From Caprella mutica (taxonomy: Eukaryota; Arthropoda; Malacostraca; Amphipoda; Caprellidae): DNA of 64,000 bases. Position numbers and translations under genes: made by a program. Under the pieces are notes generated by a model that saw only the letters and a program-made list of their open reading frames with translations, searched no databases and had not been told where the DNA came from. The stretch lies in contig CANNZV010001477.1 of assembly GCA_947561585.1 (NCBI GenBank), positions 1 to 64,000 of the forward strand. The letters are read 5' to 3'. How positions within the stretch are numbered: position 1 is the first letter of the stretch; the number at the start of each line of letters is the position of its first letter. This document shows positions 28,901 to 39,590 of this stretch, in pieces.

Positions 28901-30275
28901 AGTGAGAGAGAAGTAGAACTAGACCAGTGAGAGAGAAATAGAACTAGACCAATGAGAGAGAAATAGAACTAGACCAGTGGGAGAGAAATAGAACTAGACC
29001 AATGAGAGAGAAATAGAACTAGACCAATGAGAGAGAAATAGAACTAGACCAGTGGGAGAGAAGTAGAACTAAACCAGTGAGAGAGAAATAGAACTAGACC
29101 AGTGAGAGAGAAATAGAACTAGACCAGTGAGAGAGAAATAGAACTAGACCAATGAGAGAGAAATAGAACTAGACCAGTGGGAGAGAAGTAGAACTAAACC
29201 AGTGAGAGAGAAATAGAACTAGACCAGTGAGAGAGAAGTAGAACTAGACCAGTGAGAGAGAAGTAGAACTAGACCAGTGAGAGAGAAGTAGAACTAGACC
29301 AGTGAGAGAGAAATAGAACTAGACCAGTGAGAGAGAAATAGAACTAGACCAGTGAGAGAGAAGTAGAACTAGACCAGTGAGAGAGAAGTAGAACTAGACC
29401 AGTGAGAGAGAAATAGAAATAGACCAGTGAGAGAGAAATAGAAATAGACCAGTGAGAGAGAAATAGAAATAGACCAGTGAGAGAGAAATAGAACTAGACC
29501 AATGAGAGAGAAGTAGAACTAGACCAGTGAGAGAGAAGTAGAACTAGACCAGTGAGAGAGAAATAGAACTAGACCAGTGAGAGAGAAATAGAACTAGACC
29601 AGTGAGAGAGAAATAGAACTAGACCAATGAGAGAGAACTAGAACTAGACCAGTGAGAGAGAAGTAGAACTAGACCAGTGAGAGAGAAGTAGAACTAGACC
29701 AGTGAGAGAGAAATAGAACTAGACCAGTGAGAGAGAAATAGGACTAGACCAATGAGAGAGAAATAGAACTAGACCAGTGAGAGAGAAGTAGAACTAGACC
29801 AGTGAGAGAGAAATAGAACTAGACCAATGAGAGAGAAATAGAACTAGACCAGTGAGAGAGAAGTAGAACTAGACCAGTGAGAGAGAAATAGAACTAGACC
29901 AATGAGAGAGAAATAGAACTAGACCAGTGAGAGAGAAGTAGAACTAGACCAGTGAGAGAGAAATAGAACTAGACCAGTGAGAGAGAAATAGAACTAGACC
30001 AGTGAGAGAGAAATAGAACTAGACCAGTGAGAGAGAAATAGAACTAGACCAGTGAGAGAGAAATAGAACTGACCAGTGAGATAGAAATAGAACTAGACCA
30101 GTGAGATAGAAATAGAACTAGACCAATGAGAGAGAAATAGAACTAGACCAATGAGAGAGAAATAGAACTAGACCAATGAGAGAGAAATAGAACTAGACCA
30201 ATGAGATAGAACTAGACCCAGTGAGAGAGAAATAGAACTAGACCAATGAGATAGAACTAGACCCAGTGAGATAAA

Positions 30276-30880
30276 GTGTCATCCATTTTTTAGGTGAAAA
30301 TACCCTACTGTGTTATTTTTCTCAAATTGTATACTATTATCTCGACATTTCTATCATGACAAAACACTTGCATATAAATCAGAGATTTGTTGAACACTTG
30401 TAGAATTTGGCTGGCTAGTGATCTGTCCGTCACTGGAACACTGAAGAGTGTAGATGTATATTAATCTATTTATACACTGGTCTACTTATATCCAAGCAGT
30501 TTAATTGACGTGGGTTAAAACAAAACATATTTTTGACTCACTCCAAAACTTAAAAAAAGTAGCACCAACTCTCATAGTAAGTTAATTTGTACACAAGATA
30601 CATTGGATTAACAGTCTTTGTGAGTTACTGTGAGTTTCAACATACGCTAAAATTCTCAAAAAAGTAACTTTTAACTCTTTATAGTGAGTTGATTCAATCT
30701 ATAAAATGAATTGAATTAACTAATGTTTGATGACACACCATGTCTAGTTGCTTTTAACAAACAAGAAAGCATGAATATAGTCCAACCAACTCGCTTAATA
30801 AATTGATTCAAAGCATAAATTGATGACCCATTAGATAAGACCTCTCTCTGTGTATTTAACATGTTCTGTTCAATTTCTTC
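30276..30880. other. AT-rich non-coding flank of the minisatellite
   Basis: No gene or complete element is visible. A short motif (TTGACGTGGGTTAAAACAA near 30507) recurs near 31103 as TTGACGTTGGTTAAAACAAC, which suggests the ends of a small insertion that interrupts the LINE fragment next door. Confidence 0.4.
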
Positions 30881-30889
30881 GTCTCAGAC

Positions 30890-30970
30890 TGCCCCACCAT
30901 CCTGCAAACAGTAACATCCTACGTAGACGATTTCACCTTCGCCGTAACCAACCTTAACATCCCCGATGCA
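30890..30970 (+). pseudogene. LINE reverse transcriptase fragment (YVDD box)
   Basis: The plus strand reads TILQTVTSYVDDFTFAVTN and then stops. YxDD followed by FTFA is the catalytic motif of LINE reverse transcriptases of the Jockey/I type; here Y-V-D-D replaces the usual Y-A-D-D. Only about 27 residues remain. It is separated by about 165 bases from the C-terminal fragment at 31135 and probably belonged to the same element before an insertion. Confidence 0.6.
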
Positions 30971-31134
30971 TAAAGGGAGCTTACACACAGAGAAAGGATT
31001 AGTTGAATCAAATCATATTTGATTTGTTTTGACTACATTTTATGGTTTATCTGTGCGCCTACCTACGAGGTGAGTTTCAGGTACTATTTAAAATAAGTTA
31101 TTGACGTTGGTTAAAACAACACATATGTGAGCTG

Positions 31135-31461
31135 ATGCAGGCACCTGCCCCTCTCCTCCAGTCATCAGAGACCTGTCTCACCCGCTCCACCAGGTCCACG
31201 CTCACCCAGTTAAGATCGGGTTTTTGTTCCAGACTGGGTGACCACAGGTTCAGGATCGGTAGTAAAATTTTACTGATCTGCCCTGCCTGCGGCTTGGGGG
31301 ACCAACATATGCTTCACGTTTTCAGCTGCGGAGCGAGTACCACTTCTCTCTCTCTCCGAATGACATTTGGTCTGACCTCGGGGCGATAGCGGGTCACCAC
31401 CTCACACCCCCCCCCCATCTTTTTGTCCCTCCCGACAATCCCCAAACTGTCCCCTTCAAGT
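31135..31461 (+). pseudogene. LINE ORF2 C-terminal fragment
   Basis: The translation contains TLTQLRSGFCSRL, then CPACG, then HVFSC. This is the usual ending of Jockey/I-clade ORF2 proteins (LxQLRSG...L, then a CxxC...H..HxxxxC knuckle). Near 31335 the frame must shift by one to continue with SPNDIWSDLGAIAGHHL, again typical of these tails. The element is 5'-truncated and decayed. The C-rich stretch that follows (31404-31450) may be its 3' UTR. Confidence 0.75.
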
Positions 31462-32051
31462 GAAAGAAACCACAACAACCCACAAAAAGTGTATTCAATT
31501 TAAAATTAATATAAATATTGTATTTAGAAGTTGATACTAAATAGAGTTCGGATTAAAATTAGAAATTATATATTTTGAACATCTATCCATTCTACCACCG
31601 TCACGTGTCTATACCGTTACAGAGAATTAAATAAAATTTCAACACAGATAGAAGAAACACAAATGTTAATAAAATAGCGTTTACAGAACCAAATTAAGGC
31701 TGCTTCACACTTGTCAGGGATCCGTCCGGACGTATCCGGCCTGTGATATTTTAACACTGCGAGGAGCCGGTACTGTGTGAATGTGTCCGTTGAAATTAAA
31801 GTAACGATATATTTTTCACTGACACTAAGGCCCCTTTCACATGAGTAGTTTTCTCATTCCGCTCTAAAACAAAAGCTGCATGAAGAAAACAGCAAATTTT
31901 AGCGGACATACAAAACACATACTTCTATTCACACGTGGCATTTCTGAAGCAGGGTATCAATTTTATACCTGATGTAAAAGTGTGTGATTTCTAAAAACTC
32001 GGTATAAACTTCATGCCGATGTTTTGGCTTACCATATTGTTCAATGCGTGC
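31462..32051. other. Non-coding with transposon-terminus-like motifs
   Basis: GCTGCTTCACACTTGTC near 31702 and GGCCCCTTTCACATGAG near 31830 resemble the ends of hAT-type miniature elements. The same kind of end surrounds the loop at 63110-63236. No coding exon is seen. Confidence 0.4.
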
Positions 32052-32374
32052 GCGGACAGAATGCCTACGGACAAAATGCCTACGGACAAAATGCCTACGG
32101 ACAAAATGCCTAACGAACAAAATGCCTAACGAACAAAATGCCTACGGACAAAATGCCTAACGAACAAAATGCCTAACGAACAAAATGCCTACGGACAAAA
32201 TGCCTACGGACAAAATGCCTACGGACAAAATGCCTAACGAACAAAATGCCTACGGACAAAATGCCTACGGACAAAATGCCTAACGAACAAAATGCCTAAC
32301 GAACAAAATGCCTACGGACAAAATGCCTAACGAACAAAATGCCTAATGAACAAAATGCCTAACAGACAAAATGC
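32052..32374 (+). repeat. Left arm: 15/16-bp tandem array
   Basis: About 21 units alternate between the CTACGGA form (15 bases) and the CTAACGAA form (16 bases). It creates a short spurious minus-strand frame of FVRRH repeats that I do not regard as a gene. Confidence 0.9.
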
Positions 32375-33280
32375 ATTTAAACTTATTTCAAATAAGGAAA
32401 TTGTGTACAAAGATTTCAAATAAGTTAGACCAAGTGGAAACAAAGAGTTTTGTCTCAGTGAGAGTTTATCAAATCACCTTCACATTGAATATGAAGTTAT
32501 GAACATTTGTAAATCGGAGTGCTTAGTATAAACACTCTCTTATTTCATTTCACTGTGTTTATGATTTATCACTAAAGCGTTTGTTCTATTTATCAAATCG
32601 CTTTAAAAGATTAATCTTCCTACATCTTGCCATTTTTATAGGATATCTATAATCATCATCTACTATTTTCATTTTTTTTTTAAATCAATAATCATCTTCT
32701 TCTATTCCCATTTTCTTTAAAAACATCTATAGTCATCTTATTTTGTTTTAATTTTTTAGAAGATATTTATAATCATCTTATTTCATTATATTTTTTTTTA
32801 ATGTTTATTCTTGTAGATAGCTATAATCATCTTCAATCTACAGTGATGTTTATAGTTACTTTTGTAATTCTAATTCAAGTTAAGTAAATACAATGTTTAT
32901 ATAAGTTAGTACTGACATGCAATTAATTACTCTGGTTATAAAAAAAAGCTGCCAATAATTTTAATTCAACTACCTTTATATAATAAAAAATTACGTTGGA
33001 AAAAATACAGTATTCTTTATGAGATGTAACTGAGACGTAGTATATAATTTTTTCTTATGTTTTACATATATTTAAAAAAAAATTGTTTGATGTTCAATGA
33101 TAAGGTTTATTACAATATAATGTATTATGTTTTCTATTTACCAATAATCATTCCATCACTTCAATGTTTTCTATTCGGCCCTTTTATTTAAATATGCAAG
33201 TAATTCTTTATTCACTTTGCAACATTCTTTTACGTCATTATTTTACAATTTCTATTTTCTATATTCATATATTTTGTATG

Positions 33281-33518
33281 TTAGGCATTTTGTCCGTTAG
33301 GCATTTTGTCCGTTAGGCATTTTGTCCGTTAGGCATTTTGTCCGTTAGGCATTTTGTCCGTTAGGCATTTTGTCCGTTAGGCATTTTGTCCGTAAGGCAT
33401 TTTGTCCGTTAGGCATTTTGTCCGTAAGGCATTTTGTCCGTAAGGCATTTTGTCCGTAAGGCATTTTGTCCGTAAGGCATTTTGTCTGTTAGGCATTTTG
33501 TCCGTTAGGCATTTTGTC
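33281..33518 (-). repeat. Right arm: 16-bp tandem array, inverted
   Basis: About 15 units of GGCATTTTGTCCGTTA or its TCCGTAA variant lie in the opposite orientation to the array at 32052-32374. Confidence 0.9.
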
Positions 33519-33649
33519 TTAGTACCCTTCAATGTAGTCTTTCACACTCGGCATGAAATATCATGCCGCTAACTAGATTAGCACAGACCAATGGTGTACA
33601 TTTTCCAATTTTACGAGGATGTGAGAGGTCTAGAGAGAGATATAATCAA

Positions 33650-33985
33650 GTGAATGATTAATTTAAATTGTTATATAAATGTTCTATAAATAATTTAAAT
33701 TGTTATATAACAATTTAAATGTTATATAAATAATTGAAATTGTTATATAACAATTCAAATGTTCTATAAATAATTTAAATTGTTATATAACAATTTAAAT
33801 AAATAATTTCTGTCTAAAAATATAAACTGTATATAGATAATTTAAAGTGTTATATAACAATTTAAATTAATCATCGTTATATAACAATTTAAATGTTATA
33901 TAAATAATTGAAATTGTTATATAACAATTTAAATGTTATATAATTAATTGAAATTGTTATATAGCAATTTGAATTAATCACTCAC
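33650..33985. repeat. Palindromic AT array
   Basis: Repeated copies of AATTGTTATATAACAATT, itself a perfect palindrome, are joined by AAATGTTATATAAATAAT. Each unit could extrude as a cruciform. No gene is seen. Confidence 0.8.
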
Positions 33986-36690
33986 ATGATTATTATATTA
34001 TGTCTAATTAATAATTAATTGAAAAATTAACTTGGAATTATATTGATGAATGATCAATTATTCAATGGAATATAATAAACAATAGTGAAATAACAGTTAA
34101 ATACAATTAAACAGCATGACTCACAAAAAAATACATGTGATTTTAAATCTAAGAAGAAGCTCGATTTAAACTTTAAAGAGAAATAGATTTATGTAGTAGT
34201 CTGTATTTTCAATACAATATTTTTATATCATTTATTCATTATTATTCTTGCAAATTTTAGTGAATTATTTTCTCTAGAACTGTTAGCATAATAATTAGTA
34301 AATAATATAAAAACTTGGTTTTAAAGGTACGTACCACTACATAAACCAATTTCTATTTATAGAAAAGTCAAGTGTACTTTTTGGTGATCCATACTCTATA
34401 TCTATAATATATATTGTATGCTATAGTGAGTATAGTCTATGTTACAGTATTTGTATGGATGTGTGCTGGAACTGTCTTTTACAAATACATGCTATTATTT
34501 TCAAAACAGGTAGCTGTCTGAACAGTGTATGAAAAAAAATTAATGTTTATCTATGTATAGTTTTTGAATGAATGTATGATTTTGACATGTGAGGTGGTGA
34601 TAAGAAACATCTTTAAAAGATAACTCTTTTTCCTTAACAATACAACTTGAAAAGATTAAGAAATGATTAAGAAAAAATGATTAAGAAACCCTTAATCAGA
34701 TGCTATCGAAGATGCATAATAATCTATACTATTATATATAAAAAAATTATGCGTCAGTCGGTCCGTCACAAAGTAACTGTTTAATTATGGTGACAGTTCC
34801 TAATTTTAAATTCAAACCTGTATATACAACAATTCGAATGAAAATATTTTAATTCACACATTCCATCTTATTTTGTAGAATTAGACAATTATTCAATTCG
34901 AATTATTGAGAGGCTTAGTTTATTATGTTAAAAAAATGTTGATGTAAAATCATGAACTAGTAACTTAAATGGATCCCCATCATTCTTGTTATTAATAACG
35001 TCCAAATAATTGTAATTCATCATTTTAATACTATTGATTTGTTCTCTGTAAAACTTGAAAAATCATTAAAATTACGTGGTGGTAATATAAATACCTATTT
35101 TCCCCCCTTTATTACTAAATTATGAACGAAGAACTATAATGGGTGAGATAATAAAGGCTTTTATTAATAATAGTCTGAGAACCAATGGAGTTGAATAAAA
35201 ATCTTTATTAAATTTATATTTGTTTTGGAATACAGACTGAACATACATAATGCTATCAATTTAGTCATAGAAATACCTTTACTCTATTTATTATAACATA
35301 ATACATTTTAATACCATTTTTTTAGTAAAAACTGCGAAGAATTCATTTTAAAATTATAAAAACGACCCCAATCTGACCACTAACCAAACCTTATCCAATT
35401 ATTATTTTTAAGTCTATACTCCACATTCCACGATATAAGTCTTTGAATGGAAAATGACGGTGAGTTGTTCTAGCGGCGAATTTCACTAGCTGCGAGTTGT
35501 CTTCGCGGCGATTGGTCCGGTCACCACCACAAACACCCCTTTTCTGCCTTTTCGATCTGACATTATCATTAAAATCATCTCTTATCATTAAAAAAAAAAT
35601 CTTCACTCTACTACCTAAACCTACCTGAGTTTATATCTCATATCTGTCCATACTTTCTATGTCCTTACCCCAATTATGCATCTAAGCAGCAACTAATCTT
35701 AATTCCTCACAGGTGACAGTTTTCTCCGTCTCTCCCTAACTACTTCCTCCGATCTCTCCTCTTCCACTATCTAAAGATTCTTCACTAAGAACTATATCTG
35801 CCGTCCTACCGTGAACTAAAGCTATTTGGTCCCAATCTTCTCCTAGCCAAGTTATACCCCCTCCTGGTGTGAGTTAAGCTCAGAGACCTGGTCTATGACC
35901 CACCCACGCCTACCTATGTAATATAATATTCTCTAAACCTTTTCTTATTGTGATCTCTTTTACCCTCCCAAATCTAATCTCCCGACCCGTTTATTCATAT
36001 ATATTACCTAGGGTTTGGGTGAATCGTTCTGAGCCTGGCCACTACTAGCAGTCCGCAGTGCCTGCCCTACATCAGAGGTTCTCTAGTAGATCGATCACGA
36101 AGAGGTTATTTCCTTTCAATATATGTTTTAGGAGGTCAGCGTGCTGTTTGGGCCGACTTCCCTTCGTAGCCCTTGGCTTCTCCCGTCTCAAGGACTCCGC
36201 TCCACACCTTGTCGGGTGGCCTAGTGTGCCCTTGGCCACTTCCATAGAGGACCTCGAAGCGTTCACTCCGGCGTTACGCGGAGGCGTACACCAAACGATG
36301 TAGGCTTTTTTCTGCTTGAGCTAATAGGTTGTTTGTTAAATTGGGCTTTCTTTTTCTTCAGTTTTCTTTTGTGTCTCTTTCCTCTTCTTTTGCATTGCTT
36401 CATCCATGGGTAAGCAGCAGATATCTATGGGTTTATTATTGTCATCCATGCACTTGATCAACACGGTTACCTATGGTAGTCGTCCTAGTGCATGGTGCAT
36501 ATATTCACAGTCCTCTCTTCTACAAGGCCTTAATGTCTGTTTGGGCACCTTGTAGTGCACATGGGCAACTTTAAAAAAAGTCATCATATGATGACAAGTG
36601 ACATTGTTTGTGAAGTAACTCCCATGTCTGACTATTCTTTCAAAATCTATCGTAGTTATCATATTTTGACATTGGTATATTAAATCTAAT
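33986..36690. other. Non-coding region upstream of the zinc-finger gene
   Basis: No exon with conserved protein signal was recognised. From about 35400 to 36300 base composition is more GC-rich, with CT-rich tracts and short open frames on both strands (for example 36058-36303), without a domain I know. This could be an old retroelement or the promoter and untranslated first exon of the zinc-finger gene. The acceptor for the coding exon lies at 36708. Confidence 0.35.
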
Positions 36691-36708
36691 ATAATCATTT
36701 TGTTTCAG

Positions 36709-38046
36709 ATGGAATCTGAAGATGGAGGTCCCGCAATGTCAGATGGAGAAGGAGTTATTGCTGACCCATCCAATGTGATCTACTTGGTGGAAGAGGAAGA
36801 CATCAAACAAGATGTTTTAGAACTCTCCCGTCAAGGTTTTCTTCGTGACTGTTCAGAAGAGGGAGAAGACCAAGAGCAGCTTCTCTACCATAATACATTC
36901 TATAATGAAGTTGAAAGTGAATTTTTTGAAGATGATTTAACGATCAAACATGAAAATATTGATTATGATGACTATTCTGAACCTAAGTACCCAACATTCT
37001 TGGGTAAAATTAATATTCAAGATACAATAAAAATGGAACAATGTGGAACACTTTCTGATGAAGAATTGAAGTCCAATATTCCAAAGAAGGAAGTAACATC
37101 TCACAAGATTGAAAAACCATTCAAATGTGATTTTTCTGATAAGGCATTTTCTGCAAAATCCGAACATGTTTCATATAGAAGAATTCATTCTGGTAAAAAG
37201 CCATTCAAATGCAATTATTGTGATGAGGCCTTTTCATTCCCATCTCATCTTATTAGACATCAAAGAGTTCATACTGGTGAAAAGCCATTTAAATGCAATT
37301 ATTGTGATAAAGCATTTTCTACTTCATTTAGTGTCAGTAGACATGAAAGAGACCACACTGGTGAAAAGGCATTAACATGCAATTATTGTGATAACGCATT
37401 TTCTACTTTATCCATTCTCAATAGACATGAAAAGGTTCACACTAGTGAAAAGCCATTCGAATGTAATTTTTGTGATGAAGCATTTACCCGAAAATCAAAA
37501 CTTGTCTCACATATAAAAATTCACACTGGTGAAAAACCATTCAAATGCAAATATTGTGATAAGACATTCTCTCATTCATCTATTCTCAATAGACATGAAA
37601 GAGTTCATACTGGTGAAAAACCATTAAAATGCAATTATTGCAATAAGGCATTCTCTACTTCATTTAGTCTTAATAGACATCAAATTGTTCATACTGGTGA
37701 AAAGCCATTCAAATGCGATTATTGTGATAAAGCATTCGCTCATTCATTAACTCTCATTAGACATGAAAAAGCACACACTGATGAAAAGCCACTGAAATGT
37801 TATTATTGTCCTAAAGCGTGTTGTTCAAAAACCGAACTTGATTCACATTTAAGAGTTCACTCTCTAGAAAAATCATTCAAATGCAATTATTGTTCTAAGG
37901 AATGTATTTCAAAATCCAAACTTATTTCACATATAAGAATTCATACTGGTGAAAAGCCATTCAAATGTGATTATTGTAACAAGGCATTCACTCATTCATC
38001 TACTCTCGGTAACCATCAGAGAGTTCACACTGGTGACACCGCATAA
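36709..38046 (+). CDS. C2H2 zinc-finger protein, 10 intact fingers plus one degenerate
   Basis: The gene encodes a likely nuclear DNA-binding regulator of 445 aa. I start at ATG 36709 because TTTTGTTTCAG directly before it is a strong acceptor; an upstream in-frame ATG at 36700 lies inside that acceptor. Residues 1-135 are acidic (VEEEDIKQD, EEGEDQEQ, ESEFFEDD). From about residue 139 there are eleven fingers joined by TGEKPFKC-type linkers. The first is broken (second Cys is Ser and first His is Tyr). Fingers 9 and 10 keep C2H2 but lack the core Phe (KACC, KECI). The last finger ends at the C-terminus (HTGDTA). The whole finger block is in one exon. No KRAB, BTB or ZAD domain is seen. Targets cannot be inferred. 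Confidence 0.9.
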   Translation: MESEDGGPAMSDGEGVIADPSNVIYLVEEEDIKQDVLELSRQGFLRDCSEEGEDQEQLLYHNTFYNEVESEFFEDDLTIKHENIDYDDYSEPKYPTFLGKINIQDTIKMEQCGTLSDEELKSNIPKKEVTSHKIEKPFKCDFSDKAFSAKSEHVSYRRIHSGKKPFKCNYCDEAFSFPSHLIRHQRVHTGEKPFKCNYCDKAFSTSFSVSRHERDHTGEKALTCNYCDNAFSTLSILNRHEKVHTSEKPFECNFCDEAFTRKSKLVSHIKIHTGEKPFKCKYCDKTFSHSSILNRHERVHTGEKPLKCNYCNKAFSTSFSLNRHQIVHTGEKPFKCDYCDKAFAHSLTLIRHEKAHTDEKPLKCYYCPKACCSKTELDSHLRVHSLEKSFKCNYCSKECISKSKLISHIRIHTGEKPFKCDYCNKAFTHSSTLGNHQRVHTGDTA

Positions 38047-38052
38047 TCCATA

Positions 38053-39283
38053 GTAAATTAAGAAAAGTATATCAAGTACAACATTGGAACATCCGGAAAT
38101 ATATTGAGTGGCGTCACACAAAATATTTTTCATTTGTTTTCAAATAAAAAATATGCTATCATTATTCAGTTAAATGTGCATTTTCATGGAAATTAACTTA
38201 CATAAAATTGTGTTTATCACGTTTTACACTCTATTCACTTATAATATTCAACTAAAACAAAATTTCCTTAGAAATATTTACTCTTCGAATTTTAATCAAA
38301 TAATCGCAACTATGCTACCCTGATGTTGGGACATTTGTATAAAAATGGACTATTTTCGATATTCATTATTGTATGGCCTCAAATTGGATATTTGAAAATG
38401 GACCAGTACGCAGACAAAGCCAAAAATCACCCTTCGACGGTCAACAAGCATCATTTATCATCGCAAAGTAGGAAGAGTTCAGGAGCATCAAGAAGATCCA
38501 AAGTGCATTCAGAAGCAAGCAGGTACATTGGCACTGCACCACTAATCTATACACTGTAATCGAATTAAAAAAAACACATGGTGAAAAAGTGATGGCTTGG
38601 TTGGGGATTGTGGATGGGAAGATCTTTCTTGTTGTTTGGTTCGAGAGATCCGTAAATCTAATTGTATACCTGGAGAAAGTCCTTAAAATATTATGTGGAA
38701 TTCTGTTAAGTATTTGGCTTTAAGATGTCAATATTGGCTTCAGCAAGATGGCGTCAGCTGCCATTTGACTGCCGAATTTCTGCATTAAAATTTGATGAAA
38801 GGATAATTTCTCGTTGGACGAATCACCATTGGCACCCCTTATTCTCCGAAATTTTCGCCTCTTGACTTTACTTTCTGGTTGCAAGCTATGGCATATGTCA
38901 TCAGATGTGAACCACGCACTCTAACTACTCAAGACAGTCGTGGAAAATTTTGCTGTCAACATGAGCGAGGAAGATATTCGCAAAATGGTGCGTCATACGA
39001 AGAAATGAGCAGAGCTGTGTAGAGATCAACTGAATGAAATTTTGATTATTGGCTGAAAAAACATAAATGTCCAAACATTGGCAATCCATCAAACGTCTTC
39101 TTCTATCAAATAATTGCCATTAACTATTTTTAAGGAATTTTTGTTTTAATATCATTCATTGTGGATCATACTGTAGTACTTATAATACTCTGTGTGACGT
39201 CATTTGTTTACATCGTTTCTGAAGACCGGATCAAGTTCACCGTCAATGAATTCGAAACTTAGCATACTTCTCTATTAATTTAC
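38053..39283 (+). mobile_element. Decayed mariner-like element, 1231 bp
   Basis: The ends read GTAAATTAAGAAAAGTAT and, inverted, GTAAATTAATAGAGAAGTAT, both flanked by TA, which fits the Tc1/mariner superfamily. The length is typical for mariner. Between the ends lies a transposase relic (see 38540-39045). The left end sits six bases after the zinc-finger stop codon, so any 3' UTR of that gene must run into it; AATAAA near 38144 is available as a polyadenylation signal. The element at 57614-57925 is its internally deleted relative. Confidence 0.8.
38540..39045 (+). pseudogene. Mariner-like transposase pseudogene (DDE region)
   Basis: With frameshifts the plus strand reads EKVMAWLGIVDGKIF, then VYLEKVL, then YWLQQDGVSCHLTAEF (second catalytic Asp in QQDG), then FSPLDFTFW at the third catalytic block, then EPRTLTT and the closing RHTKKRAELC. 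Order and spacing match Tc1/mariner transposases. At least two frameshifts and several stops are present, so it cannot make active enzyme. Confidence 0.75.
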
Positions 39284-39590
39284 TATGATACATCCAGCTA
39301 CACAGAGCCTACCCAGATTAGTTCCACGTGACACCATTAACAATACTTGATAAAGTAGCAGCACTACATATGAACATTTTAATCCATTATCCAGCAATAA
39401 ATTTTGAATATCTACATTTTTAAATTAAGAAGATGGCTTGGCAACTAGCATGTTTCAATTTAGAAATATTGTTCTTTCGTCAGTGTTTATTTTCACTGCG
39501 TCATCGATAGTGTTACAGTTTAATTAAGTAAATCATTTCGGTTTCGTTTCTCGTCATTAACAACAGCTCTTCTATCAACATCTAATTATG

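Larger units (their letters stand above)
6907..30275. repeat. Giant 25-bp minisatellite (about 935 copies)
   Basis: The unit is GAACTAGACCAGTGAGAGAG followed by five bases that vary (AAATA, AAGTA, AACTA or, with GATAGAG before it, ATA forms). Other recurrent variants are CCAATGAG for CCAGTGAG, CCAGTGGGAG, ACTAAACC for ACTAGACC, and GAAATAGACC. Period 25 was checked by counting consecutive CCAGTG starts. The plus strand is about three-quarters purine. Every frame meets TGA or TAG stops, so it is not coding. Length breaks are rare 6-base deletions that act as landmarks for higher-order structure. Units become irregular only at the right edge (30070-30275). Confidence 0.97.
32052..33518. mobile_element. 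Foldback-like element with tandem-array arms
   Basis: The left arm (32052-32374) is a tandem array of 15/16-base units CAAAATGCCTACGGA and CAAAATGCCTAACGAA. The right arm (33281-33518) is an array of TTAGGCATTTTGTCCG, the exact reverse complement. The 906-base centre is AT-rich, with scattered ATAATCATCTTATTTT repeats and no long frame. Long inverted termini built from short tandem repeats are the hallmark of foldback (FB/Galileo-like) transposons in flies. Membership in that group is my inference; no transposase is present. Confidence 0.6.

Noticed and set aside
6907..30275. Possible CRISPR array, because of the regular short direct repeats
   Set aside because: The 25-bp units abut directly with no unique spacers, the host is eukaryotic, and the units vary by drift. 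It is a minisatellite.
31929..32120. Minus-strand frame with repeated FVRRH
   Set aside because: It is a product of the 15/16-bp tandem array in the foldback-like element.
36058..36303. Open frames on both strands upstream of the zinc-finger gene
   Set aside because: No domain, no splice context and overlapping frames of similar length on both strands; likely chance in a GC-richer patch.
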